A stretch of 40,648 nt of DNA from Microcoleus sp. FACHB-DQ6 (GTDB lineage: Bacteria; Cyanobacteriota; Cyanobacteriia; Cyanobacteriales; Microcoleaceae). Below the pieces are notes generated by a model that did not search any database, was not told the DNA's origin, and saw only the letters and a list, made by a program, of their open reading frames with translations. The number at the start of each line of letters is the position of its first letter. Within the stretch, counting starts at the first letter, position 1. This document shows, piece after piece, positions 25,181 to 34,400 of this stretch. The stretch spans positions 1 to 40,648 of the forward strand of contig JACJNV010000284.1 of the NCBI GenBank assembly GCA_014695175.1, read 5' to 3'. Position numbers and translations under genes: made by a program.

Positions 25181-26347
25181 ATGATTAAGTTGGCAGCACG
25201 AGTGGGTGAGGTTTCTCCTTCTATAACCTTGGCGATCGCAGCTAAGGCTAAAGCCATGAAGGCCGAAGGGATTGATGTCTGTAGTTTGAGTACGGGAGAA
25301 CCCGACTTTGATACCCCCGAACACATTAAAGCAGCGGCAAAACAAGCTTTAGACGAGGGGAAGACTAAGTACGGCCCTGTGTCTGGGGAACCGCAGTTAA
25401 AAGCTGCGATCGCCCGCAAACTCCAATCTGACAACAATCTCAACTATCAACCAGAAAATATCCTTGTCACCAACGGCGGCAAGCATTCCCTCTACAATCT
25501 GATGATGGCTCTGATCGAGCCGGGAGAGGAAGTAATTATTCCGGCTCCCTACTGGCTGAGCTACCCTGAAATGGTGAAACTCGCCAGCGGCAAGCCAGTA
25601 ATTGTACGGACTGATGCTTCTACAGGATATAAAATTACACCGGAACAACTGAGTCGAGCGATTACTCCCAAAACCAAGTTATTTGTACTGAATTCGCCTT
25701 CTAACCCGACGGGAATGGTGTATACTCCGGCGGAAATCAAAGCATTGGCCGAGGTGATAGTCGATCGAGATATTTTAGTCGTTGCTGACGAGATTTACGA
25801 AAAAATTATATATGACGGCACCCAACACGTCAGCATCGGTTCCCTCGGCAAAGAAATCTTCGATCGCACCCTGATCAGCAGCGGTTTTGCTAAAGCTTAC
25901 TCGATGACAGGCTGGCGAATCGGTTATTTGGCCGGGCCGAGCGAATTAATCAAAGCCAGCAGCACCATTCAAGGTCACAGTACCTCAAATGTGTGTACCT
26001 TTGCACAGTACGGCGCGATCGCAGCTTTGGAAAGCAGCCAAGAATCTGTCGAAAAAATGCGTCAAGCTTTTGCCGAAAGGCGTCAGGTAATATTTGAATT
26101 ACTCGATGCTATCCCTGGAATTAGCTGCATCAAACCAGACGGTGCTTTCTATATGTTTGTCAACATCAGCAAGACTGGAATGAATTCTTTGGAATTTTGC
26201 GACGCTTTCTTAGAACAGCAGCAAGTAGCAGTTATTCCGGGGATTGCTTTTGGTGCAGACGACCACATTCGCTTGTCTTACGCCACCGATTTAGGCACAA
26301 TTAAAAAAGCCGTAGAAAGACTCGATAAATTTGTCCGCAGCATCTAA
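25181..26347 (+). CDS. aspC: Aspartate aminotransferase, PLP-dependent class I
   Basis: Transfers amino groups between aspartate or glutamate and 2-oxoacids in the cytosol. Its 388 residues are typical of the class I (Ib) enzyme, which in cyanobacteria may also accept prephenate. The PLP lysine is Lys238 in [20 protein letters not shown]. Other family elements are [57 protein letters not shown] and the C-terminal Arg in HIRLSYATD. There is no Shine-Dalgarno sequence upstream of the ATG; the preceding 40 bp is TCTAAA-type repeat. The gene is convergent with sigF, separated by heptamer repeats. Confidence 0.93.
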   Translation: MIKLAARVGEVSPSITLAIAAKAKAMKAEGIDVCSLSTGEPDFDTPEHIKAAAKQALDEGKTKYGPVSGEPQLKAAIARKLQSDNNLNYQPENILVTNGGKHSLYNLMMALIEPGEEVIIPAPYWLSYPEMVKLASGKPVIVRTDASTGYKITPEQLSRAITPKTKLFVLNSPSNPTGMVYTPAEIKALAEVIVDRDILVVADEIYEKIIYDGTQHVSIGSLGKEIFDRTLISSGFAKAYSMTGWRIGYLAGPSELIKASSTIQGHSTSNVCTFAQYGAIAALESSQESVEKMRQAFAERRQVIFELLDAIPGISCIKPDGAFYMFVNISKTGMNSLEFCDAFLEQQQVAVIPGIAFGADDHIRLSYATDLGTIKKAVERLDKFVRSI

Positions 26348-26354
26348 AAATTCG

Positions 26355-26455
26355 TCTGTTGACTGTTGACTGTTGACTGTTGACTGTTGACTGTTAACGG
26401 TTAACGGTTGACTGTTAACTGTTCACTGTTCACAACTGACAACCAACAACTGACT
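26355..26455. repeat. TTGACTG-type heptamer array between convergent genes
   Basis: GTTGACT and TTAACGG variants are repeated about ten times (CTGTTGACTGTTGACTGTTG and variants), then decay into CAACAACTGACTAATCA. It fills the entire space between the aspartate aminotransferase stop and the sigF stop. Confidence 0.9.
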
Positions 26456-26460
26456 AATCA

Positions 26461-27234
26461 CTAAAGCTGTTTAGTCATAATCTCTTTGAGCAAATCCAGT
26501 CCCTTCTTAACTCGCCGAGAAACAGTCACCGCACTGATACCTAAGCGTTCAGCCGTTTCTTTCTGCGTCAAATCGTAGAGAAAAACAAACTCCAATATCT
26601 CGCGAGTCCGTTGTTCCAACATAGCCAAAGCTTGCTGTACGCGAATTTGATCCTCTTGCGCCAACTGAAAACTCCGATACTTAGTATCGGGCATCAATTC
26701 TCCCAGACAAGTAGCCCCCTCATCCTCATCTTGCATGGGCGCGTCCAAACTCAGAGGCGATCGGTTGAGATGGGCCAACTTAATTTCTTGCCATTCTTCT
26801 AAAGAAACCTCAAGGACTGCTGCTACTTCAGCATCCGTAGGTTTGCGGTTTAACTGCACCTGCAAATCCTTGATCGCTGCTACTGATTTGCGTTCCAGGG
26901 ACTGCCAGTGGCGGGGAAAGCGCACAGAAGGGCTTTTGTCCCGCAAGTAGTGTTGAATTTCGCCCCGTATGTAGGGAATTGCAAAGGAACTAAAAGCGTG
27001 TCCCTTCGCGATCTCAAACCGCTCGATCGCCCTGATCAAACCAATACATCCGACTTGCAGCAAATCGTCATAGCTTTCACCGCACTGGTTGATCCAGTGG
27101 TAAACTTCTTTTCTGACCAGTCCAATATTCAGTTTAACTAACTGATTGCGGATTTCATTCGATCCAGAAAGTTGGTACTCGCGCAACAATTGCAAATTTT
27201 CGCTTTTTAGCTCGTTCGGCACTGTGGTAGACAT
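26461..27234 (-). CDS. sigF: RNA polymerase sigma factor, SigF type (group 3)
   Basis: An alternative sigma-70-family factor of 257 residues, the size of cyanobacterial SigF, which in Synechocystis controls motility/pilus and stress genes. Region 2 contains YDDLLQVGCIGLIRAIERFEIAKGHAFSSFAIPYIRGEIQHYLRD (core binding and -10 melting). Region 3 contains VQLNRKPTDAEVAAVLEVS. Region 4 ends with the helix-turn-helix LTQKETAERLGISAVTVSRRVKKGL. Region 1.1 is absent, as expected of group 3. No anti-sigma gene is adjacent. The start at 27234 gives MSTTVPNEL; an in-frame extension is not supported. Confidence 0.93.
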   Translation of the reverse strand: MSTTVPNELKSENLQLLREYQLSGSNEIRNQLVKLNIGLVRKEVYHWINQCGESYDDLLQVGCIGLIRAIERFEIAKGHAFSSFAIPYIRGEIQHYLRDKSPSVRFPRHWQSLERKSVAAIKDLQVQLNRKPTDAEVAAVLEVSLEEWQEIKLAHLNRSPLSLDAPMQDEDEGATCLGELMPDTKYRSFQLAQEDQIRVQQALAMLEQRTREILEFVFLYDLTQKETAERLGISAVTVSRRVKKGLDLLKEIMTKQL

Positions 27235-27696
27235 GGTGACATAAGGGTTGGTAGAGCAGAGGACTGAGGTTGCTTTAGATCTAGCTTCTTATCTAGTCTA
27301 AAACAATTCACTTTTAGCTAGTGTAATCCTAGCACTTAATAGGTGTGATACCTGACACACCAGTTTAACTTTCGGAACATGAACGGATTTAGCGGGATTA
27401 TCAGAAGGTTTTCGGCATAAGGCAGACTTTTAGCAGGTAGAAGGCCTTCAGCACAATCCCCCATTTAACCAGGTTTTTTGAAAAATATATTATAAGCTGA
27501 AAGCGCTTTGAATACAATACTTTAATTAATAAAAAATCAAAACTTCATAACTTGCCACTCACCACAATTAAATCATAAATTTAGTCATTAGTCAACAGTC
27601 CTAAGTTATGTTGCTCAAGACTGTTGGCTAATGAAGAGCGAGCAGTACCTTTAGGATAAAAAACTACTCAAGTTCGATCGATCCAGAAAGCCAATT
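27235..27696. other. Non-coding gap between psbO and sigF
   Basis: 462 bp with no convincing gene. Near sigF, about 108 bp before its start, GGTGTG and CACACC (27342-27361) form a 6-bp dyad with an 8-bp centre, a possible operator. Downstream of psbO, CAACAGTC and GACTGTTG (27593-27600, 27619-27626) form a hairpin that could be a 3' end structure. The middle is AT-rich. Confidence 0.55.
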
Positions 27697-28539
27697 TTAC
27701 GAGACAGAAGGTTCAATGCGAGCGTAAAACAAACCCCGAATTTTCACGTCCAGAGCCGGTCTAGCTCCCAAATCAGTATCAGAAGGCTGCGTGCTCTCAA
27801 AAATCCCGCCGATTTCGCCAGTGGCGCTGTTGACTTTAGCAACTTGGAGAGAAATTTTGCCAGCTTTGGTGCTGGTGTCAGCTACCTTAACATTAGCCCG
27901 CACACGTTTGGAATTGTCAGAAGCCGGAAGCGCTACAGCATTGTCATAGCCAGTCGCTACCCCGCGACCTTTAGGGTCTAAAAAGCCTGCGCTGCGGTAA
28001 GAAGGAACGTTAAACTCCCCTCTCAAATCGGTGGAAGTATTGATAGCAACCACTCCGGGTTCGGAACTGGCTACCAGTTCTTTAATAGTGAACAAGAAAG
28101 GTACTTGCTCTCCGCCCGGTAATTGAATGGTAATTGCTTGAAAGTCCAAGCCGTCCTCTTCTTTGAAAGTCAGAGTCCCGTCATTACCCACCTTGAGTGT
28201 ACCTTGAACTTGGTCAATGCTCGACGTGAACCGTGTCAGCAATTTACCAGGCACAAATTCCGCCTCTTGACGTTTGTTTGCTGGTTCTTCCTTGACAAAA
28301 TAAGTTGTGGGCTGCAAACACAAACCACTCAGTTTATAGGTAGCACCCGCTTCGATGGGGATCGATCCCCGAGAAGTTTCTGCCAAGCTAGGGCAGTTAT
28401 TAGCCAAGCCAGTACCTCTAATCTCGTCGTAGGTGAGCAACTCGGTAGTTGCCACCGTTGTGTCAGAAGCAGAAGAACAAGCAACCAGCGCACTCATGCA
28501 AAATGCTAAAAGTGCAACAATTAAAGCACGATATTTCAT
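27697..28539 (-). CDS. psbO: Photosystem II manganese-stabilising protein PsbO
   Basis: The extrinsic 33-kDa subunit that stabilises the Mn4CaO5 oxygen-evolving cluster on the lumenal side of photosystem II. The frame is open to 28596, but the ATG at 28539 begins a clear export signal (MKYRALIVALLAFCMSALVACSS) and has GAGG seven bases upstream. Mature features: LLTYDEIRGTGLANNCP with the first disulfide Cys, YKLSGLCLQP with the second, then FVPGKLLTRFTSSIDQVQG, VPSYRSAGFLDPKGRG and the C-terminal KIRGLFYARIEPS. 280 residues is normal. The LVAC|SS sequence also resembles a lipoprotein signal, so lipid anchoring is possible. Confidence 0.98.
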   Translation of the reverse strand: MKYRALIVALLAFCMSALVACSSASDTTVATTELLTYDEIRGTGLANNCPSLAETSRGSIPIEAGATYKLSGLCLQPTTYFVKEEPANKRQEAEFVPGKLLTRFTSSIDQVQGTLKVGNDGTLTFKEEDGLDFQAITIQLPGGEQVPFLFTIKELVASSEPGVVAINTSTDLRGEFNVPSYRSAGFLDPKGRGVATGYDNAVALPASDNSKRVRANVKVADTSTKAGKISLQVAKVNSATGEIGGIFESTQPSDTDLGARPALDVKIRGLFYARIEPSVS

Positions 28540-28570
28540 TGCCAACCTCAATATCCAACATCGGATTATA
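28540..28570 (-). promoter_or_regulatory. psbO -10 box and ribosome-binding site
   Basis: On the minus strand a perfect TATAAT (28570-28565) lies 25 bases before the ATG, with GAGG at 28549-28546. No good -35 box is found at 16-18 bases. This predicts a leader of about 20 nt. Confidence 0.6.
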
Positions 28571-28940
28571 TTAAGAAAAAGCCCTACTTCGAGCAAAATA
28601 TAATTGCCCGCCGGCAGGCTAGGCCAGCGCTTAGGGCAGCATTTAGATCCAGATCGCTCGCTTCACAGACACCGGCATTGATTCAAAAAATCAAGCTAGT
28701 GCGCCGTGAAAATAAGCATGAACTTATGATTTCTCCATCATGTTCGGATCGCAGCCCAATACACATGGTACGACGGGTTGTGCTCTTTTCCTGACTTGGA
28801 CTGCAAATTAATATTGCTTAAGTCAACCTACTTAAGTTACTTTGCTTATGACCCCGAATGGCGATCGCGACTAGCTCGATTAGTCGGTTGACCAAAAGGC
28901 TGGGGACAAAGGCCTTGTAGATTTCAAAGGAAGCAGCGGT
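28571..28940. other. Divergent control region between psbO and the 121-aa gene
   Basis: 370 bp with no gene. It contains one GCGATCGC site at 28861-28868 and a GCCGGC-rich patch near 28608-28625. Apart from the psbO -10 box just outside, no clear operator was recognised. Confidence 0.5.
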
Positions 28941-29306
28941 ATGGACAACGGCAAAGATTTAGAGTCAGAAAAGTTGCAGTCTCAAATGCAATCAGTGACA
29001 GAGGCGATTCGGACTTTAGCCGAAAGTTGTCAGGGAGACAGTCTGCTGCTTTTGGCCCTGCTGCGGAGACTGGAAGCTTCGCACCGGGAAATTCGGGACG
29101 GTTTGTTTCAAGCGTCTTTTCCCGACAACCGCCAAGCACTTTACAAACTGCTCAGGAATATTGAAGCCAATGGCGGCTGGCCTTACATCCACCGCATGAA
29201 ACTTCGATCGCTCTTGGGGTACACCCAACAATTATTATCTCCTCTAGAAGATTCTCCAGCCGAGCCGCCAGAAGACTCGGCCGAAACTCCCCAGGACGTT
29301 AAATAG
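28941..29306 (+). CDS. Small soluble hypothetical protein, 121 aa
   Basis: No named family is recognised. An AAAGGAAG ribosome-binding site at about 28926-28933 supports the ATG. The first 50 residues are helical (LQSQMQSVTEAIRTLAESC, LLLLALLRRLEASHREIRDG). The centre is FPDNRQALYKLLRNIEANGGWPYIHRMKLRSLL, and the tail is acidic and Pro-rich (EDSPAEPPEDSAETPQ). No signal peptide or membrane helix is seen. It is divergent from psbO and convergent with the RTX gene. Its clean ribosome-binding site and codon use suggest a real gene. Confidence 0.8.
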   Translation: MDNGKDLESEKLQSQMQSVTEAIRTLAESCQGDSLLLLALLRRLEASHREIRDGLFQASFPDNRQALYKLLRNIEANGGWPYIHRMKLRSLLGYTQQLLSPLEDSPAEPPEDSAETPQDVK

Positions 29307-29373
29307 TTTTGAGTGATGAGTTTAGTGAGTTTTACATTAACTCATCACTCATCACTGAGCTGCGCGATCGCAC

Positions 29374-31029
29374 CTATAACCCGTAAGGTGTAGGAGCTAA
29401 GGGTATCGGGTTCGGCACCGTCGGGAATATCGGCGTCTGGCCGGGCATTGGCAATAGTCCGGGAGTCGCCGTCGGGGCGATCGAACTAATTGATAGCAGA
29501 GGCGAATCAGGCACACTAACTGTCGGCGGAATCGGAATCCTCGGAGTCGGCGTCGGAGGCGAAGTTGGAGTAGGAGGCGAAGTTGGAGTAGGAGGCGAAG
29601 TTGGAGTAGGAGGCGAAGTTGGAGTAGGAGGCGAAGTTGGAGTAGGAGGCGGAGTTGGAGTAGGAGGCGGAGTTGGAGTAGGAGGCGGAGTTGGAGTAGG
29701 AGGCGGAGTTGGAGTAGGAGGCGGAGTTGGAGTAGGAGGAAGAGTTGGAATTGAATCTGTAGTTGAACTTGACTCTGTAGTTGCAGTTGAACTTGACTCT
29801 GTAGTTGCAGTTGCAGGTTGAGTTGGATCTGTAGTTGTGCTGGTAACTGTAGTTGTAGTTGTAGTTGTAATGGTGGTTGGTCTGGGGGTACCCGTCCCAG
29901 TCACAGCGATAAAATCATTCGCCTCGATCAGCGCCGCCGGAGTGTCTGTCAAAATTGCTAAAAGCTTGCCATCTTGCGTCGTAATTACTGTATCCCTGAC
30001 ATTTGCACCGTTACCTTGGCGAACTTGCAGTTGAGCGAAAGATAAATTGCTCGGCAGTCCAAAGAAATCCTCTGTGTCATTGTAATCAGTAATTAAAGCC
30101 AAACTGCCAGGCCCGGCTCCCAATCCAAACACATCGCTGCCGCTGCCGCCAATCAGAGTATCCGAACCCTCACCTCCGATCAGAGAATCATTACCCTCTG
30201 CCCCAAATAAATTGTCATTGCCGAAACTGCCCAAAATTGTATCGTCGCCGATACCTCCGGCCAAGGAGTCATCGCCAAAACCGCCGTCGATACCATCATT
30301 ACCTTTGCCACCAAACAAAAAGTCATTACCTTCATCTCCCAGTACCGAGTCGTCGGCTTCATCGCCGCGAAGGGTATCGGAACCGCTGCCGCCAAAAGCT
30401 GTATCGTCAGCCTTCCCACCGAATATCTGGTCATTACCAGCATCTCCGAAGAGTGAATCGTTGTCGGCATTGCCGTACAAAGTGTCGTCGCCGTCGCTGG
30501 CGCTAAAGTAATCGTTGCCCTCACCGCCCAACAGTTGATCCCTGCCACTACCGCCGTTGAAAGAATCGTTCCCAAAATTCCCGTAGAGAAAGTCGTCATC
30601 AGCATTCCCGAACACGGAATCGTCGCCGTCATTCCCTGTGAGCGTGTCGTTGCCAGTACCGCCGGCAATCACATCAAAGCCTCCGTTGCCAAAAACTAAG
30701 TCGTCCCCAGCGTCTCCCACCACGCTGTCTATCCCGTCGTTGCCTTCGAGGATGTCGTTGCCCAAACCGCCGCGAATCGAGTCATCGCCGTTCCCGCCGG
30801 AAGCAGAATCGCGACCTTGGTTGCCAATGAGTTCGTCATTTCCTTCACCGCCAAGCAACGAATCTGCTCCGTCAGCTCCAAGAAGCTGGTCGTTGCCGCC
30901 GTCGCCCTCTAGGGTGTCATCTCCTCCCGCACCCAGGGGCGTGTCATCGCCATCTAAGCCGCGAATTCGATCGCTCAGCGGAGTTCCTAGAATAAAGTCG
31001 TTGCTGTCTGTGCCGATCAGGTTTGCCAT
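29374..31029 (-). CDS. RTX calcium-binding repeat protein with Thr/Pro tail
   Basis: 551 residues from the ATG at 31029 (MANLIGTDSNDFILGT); the longer frame to 31050 would need a TTG start. Residues 1 to about 310 consist almost entirely of RTX nonapeptides (GGEGNDELIG, GNDGDDSVFG, GGSGSDTLRG). Residues of about 310-385 form the cap found in cyanobacterial RTX proteins (DVFGLGAGPGSLALITDYN, then DGKLLAILTDTPAALI). Next comes a Thr/Ser-rich stretch (TTTTTTTVTSTTTD), then TPTPPP/TPTSPP hexapeptides, and a final PIPLAPTPYGL. An extracellular, type I-secreted or surface-anchored role is inferred; no Sec signal peptide is present. A Thr/Pro stalk often spans the cell envelope or is glycosylated. 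Confidence 0.9.
   Translation of the reverse strand: MANLIGTDSNDFILGTPLSDRIRGLDGDDTPLGAGGDDTLEGDGGNDQLLGADGADSLLGGEGNDELIGNQGRDSASGGNGDDSIRGGLGNDILEGNDGIDSVVGDAGDDLVFGNGGFDVIAGGTGNDTLTGNDGDDSVFGNADDDFLYGNFGNDSFNGGSGRDQLLGGEGNDYFSASDGDDTLYGNADNDSLFGDAGNDQIFGGKADDTAFGGSGSDTLRGDEADDSVLGDEGNDFLFGGKGNDGIDGGFGDDSLAGGIGDDTILGSFGNDNLFGAEGNDSLIGGEGSDTLIGGSGSDVFGLGAGPGSLALITDYNDTEDFFGLPSNLSFAQLQVRQGNGANVRDTVITTQDGKLLAILTDTPAALIEANDFIAVTGTGTPRPTTITTTTTTTVTSTTTDPTQPATATTESSSTATTESSSTTDSIPTLPPTPTPPPTPTPPPTPTPPPTPTPPPTPTPPPTPTSPPTPTSPPTPTSPPTPTSPPTPTSPPTPTPRIPIPPTVSVPDSPLLSISSIAPTATPGLLPMPGQTPIFPTVPNPIPLAPTPYGL
29555..29734 (-). repeat. Ten perfect 18-bp tandem repeats in the RTX protein tail
   Basis: Five units of GGAGGCGAAGTTGGAGTA (29555-29644) are followed by five of GGAGGCGGAGTTGGAGTA (29645-29734), plus strand; they differ by one base and encode TPTSPP and TPTPPP respectively. 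The array is a clear substrate for slipped-strand length change in multiples of six residues, which keeps the frame. Confidence 0.97.
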
Positions 31030-31478
31030 ACGGGATACACCGGTCCTCAATAAAATAAATTGTTTGAAATTATGTTAATCGCCTTCGTGACAAGGGATTG
31101 CTGCTTGCCTAGGTTAGCATAGTTGAGATTTTGGCAATCTGGCATGGGGCGCTGGAAGTTTTGTCCGTGTCCGCAGTTGCGATCGGGGCTGGTATAATGC
31201 CCGATCGGCAATCTAATTTAGTTATTCTGGATTTTTTCAAATAGAAATTAGTCGATCGCACTCAAGAAAGTCAAACTCGACAAACGAAATGAGGAAGAAG
31301 GAAAAATGAATAACCTTTTTCCTTCTTGCTCCGCCTCAAACTTTTACTTCAGATACCACTTAAAAAAAAATGCAACTGTAGGCCCGTGTTCCAAATCATT
31401 AGGTCATCTGTCCTTCCCAATTCTTCAATCTAAAATCTAAAATATAAAATCTAAAATGATCGAGAATGTCTTGTACTT
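31030..31478. other. Non-coding gap with hairpin and TCTAAAA repeats
   Basis: 449 bp between the RTX gene and the large kinase gene, both minus. AAGAAGGAAAAA (31295-31306) and TTTTTCCTTCTT (31316-31327) form a perfect 12-bp stem with a 9-nt loop. It lies about 150 bases after the kinase stop and is a possible terminator. ATCTAAA-type heptamers (31427-31456), the complement of the 24133 array, lie next to the kinase stop. The RTX promoter must lie around 31035-31200 but is not obvious. Confidence 0.65.
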
Positions 31479-34400
31479 TTATTCGGTAACAGGTAACACT
31501 ATCTCAAATTCAGTTCCTCCTCCCAAGGTAGAATTCACATTAATTGTTCCGCCGTGGGTTTCGACTACTATCTGGCGGGCGATCGCCAATCCTAACCCTG
31601 TGCCTTTTCCTACTGCCTTCGTTGTGAACAGATGGTCAAAAATCCGCTGTTTCACGGCTTCTGTCATGCCCGCACCGTTATCGGCAATCTGAATTTTGAT
31701 GTGTCGATCGCCCGACTGACGGGTACGAACTGTGATACAGTGTGGATTTGCTTTAAGAGCCTCCAAACTGCGTGTTTGCTTTGATTCTTCTAGGGCATCG
31801 ATCGCGTTAGCAAGCAGGTTCATAAAGACTTGGTTCAGTTGACCGGGAAAGCATTCGATTGGGGGGAGATTGCCGTAGTCTGTGACGACTTCGATCGCAG
31901 GATGGTGTTCGTTGGCTTTCAGCCGATGTTTCAAAATTAAGATGGTGCTGTCAATGCCCTCATGGATATTAAACGGAACTTTGTAGTCTTTATCGGCTCT
32001 GGAGAAGGTGCGGAGGCTGGTGCTAATGCCACGAATGCGATCGCATCCCACTTTCATCGACAACAGCATCTTTGGCAAATCTTCTAACGCATACTCTAAA
32101 TCAATATCCTCAGCATCTTCTTCAATTTCCTCGCCTGGATTTGGCAGTTTTTCTTGATATAATTTTAAGTGACCAATCAGATCTTTGATCGTGATAGTTG
32201 CTTCCTCAATATTGCCGCTAATAAAGCCGACAGGATTATTGATTTCGTGGGCTATTCCTGTGACTAGATTGCCCAAGGCGGACATTTTTTCGCTTTGCAC
32301 GATCTGTAACTGTGCTTGCTGCAAATCAACGAGCGATCGCTCTAACTCTTGTGCATAAGCTTGAGATTGCTGGTACAATCGAGCATTTTCTATAGAGATA
32401 GCCGCTTGGGCGCACAAAAGTTGGATGACATCAGTACGATCTTCTGTAAATGCACCAATTGTCAAGTTATTTTCTAGGTAGAGCAACCCGATTAATTTAC
32501 CCTGATTTAAAATTGGCGCGCACAGCACACTTTTGGGCTTTTTCTGCATCAAATACTGATCGGCAATAAAATCGTTTTGTACTGCTGCATTATCCAAAAC
32601 GACAGTTTTCCAAGTCCGCTTAACATAGTTGACCACAGCAGGGGGAAACTCGTCTCTGGCTGACAGCGGTACAGATATTGAGATGACATCTTGATTGAAG
32701 GAGGCTACAGCTTCGATGGCGAGATTCCCATCCTTAAGCAACAGCAGAACTGCTTTTTTTGCCCCGGCATTTTCCATCACCACAGACATCAGTCCAGCCA
32801 GCAATTTTTCTAATTTAATTTCACTTGAGAGAGTTTGGGAGGCTTTGAGAATAGCCGCGAAATCGAGGGTTTCGTAAATACGGTTGCTGCTCGATAGAAT
32901 TGTTTGGAAGCTTTGAGGTAAAATTGACGATTTATTGATTGTGTGGAGGCGAGTTTCGCGGATTACAGAGCGATTTTCTGTTGCCTGCAATATGGGAGAA
33001 AGAAGTTGGGGATAGCGTTTTTCTAAGTCATCAATTTTGGCTTTCGCACCCCAGCGCTCGTAACAAGAGTAGGCTTCTTGCATATAGGCTTGCGCCACTT
33101 TTTCTTTGCCCCAGTCGAGGTAGAATTTAGCTGCTAGTTCGTTAGCGAGAGCTTCTTCTTGGATGTATTTGTTTTCTTGCGCTCCAGAAATAGCGCGATC
33201 GTACATTTCAATAGCTTCTGCCCTGTGTCTGGCAACTCGGCATTTCTCTGCTTCTACCAACTGCCACTTATGCAAATAATTCATGGGGGCGTGTTCTGCC
33301 CAATGCTGCAACTTCCTTTGATTTTCCTGAACTCGTTGCCACTGCGTTTCTAACTCCGTCTCGGACTCAGGAGTGGCCAGGGCTATGAGTGAGTCATAGA
33401 AATATAAACTAGCTTCGGAAGTAGTTCCTACACTTCCCGCTATATACTGTCTTGCTCGATCGACATCTACGGAGGCCCCAGCAATGTCTCCCAGCAGGAA
33501 TCTCAACGTCACCCTGTACAGATAGAAGATGCAGAGTCGGTAAAAATCGTTAGAGGCAAGCGACTGAGAAACCAGCTTCTCCTCATAGCGTTCCTCTTCA
33601 AAGGAAATCTCAAACTTGTTTGGATTACCCAATAAAAACAGCGTTGTTTCCCAATAAATCGAACAATAATTTGCCGTCGTTAGTTGGTTGAGGTCGAGTA
33701 ATTGCTGACGGTATGCCCGAATTTGGGGCTCAAGTTCTGCCAAAGGTTGACCGCACCAGTAGGAATTTAGACAAAATCCATGCCCATTATGCCCGACAAA
33801 CTCTAGATTGCCTGTTTCTAATCCGGCTTGATAGCCTGCCTGAAGAATGGGGAGGGTCTCCCGCAAATGCGATTTGCGATGGTACAACAAGGCTGCGATC
33901 ACAACACAAGTTGCAGAGCGAATATTTTTGGCATCCGCCCCACTGGCAAGACGATAAGCTAATCGGCCAAACTGATCGGCTACCGTCACATCTTGTAGAA
34001 AGTTGTTGAGAATCACCCCATAAAAACTATAGCTATAAGCTGAAGTACGACTGTTGCCATATTGGATAGATAAATTTACCTGTAAGGCAGTCACCAGTGG
34101 AAACAAAGACGAACCAACCGGATAACAAACTGACGCCATACTTGCCGCCACTTGCATCGTGGCCAGCTTTTGGGTATCCACCATCGCTGGCAGATCAAAT
34201 AACTCTTCAATCGGTCGATCGCCGATCGAGCAATTAATTTCCTGCACTGCTTGCTGAATATCTTCTGATGTAGGGCTATCGGGCAATTCAACTCCTAATT
34301 CTTTGAGACTCAACAAACCGATAGCAATTGCTTCTAAAAACTTGTTCTGGGACGATAATGCCTGAATTTTGACGATGTAAACACTCACTCGCTCTAGGGG

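Noticed and set aside
28539-28596. N-terminal extension of PsbO to 28596
   Set aside because: The extension would need a TTG start, contains the TATAAT box, and precedes a clear signal peptide with its own ribosome-binding site.
29555-29734. CRISPR array
   Set aside because: The repeats are 18 bp and directly adjacent with no spacers, and they encode Thr-Pro hexapeptides in the frame of the RTX protein.
30180-31078. Long open frames on either strand inside the RTX gene
   Set aside because: They arise from the periodic RTX repeat codons; their translations are low-complexity and have no independent start signals.
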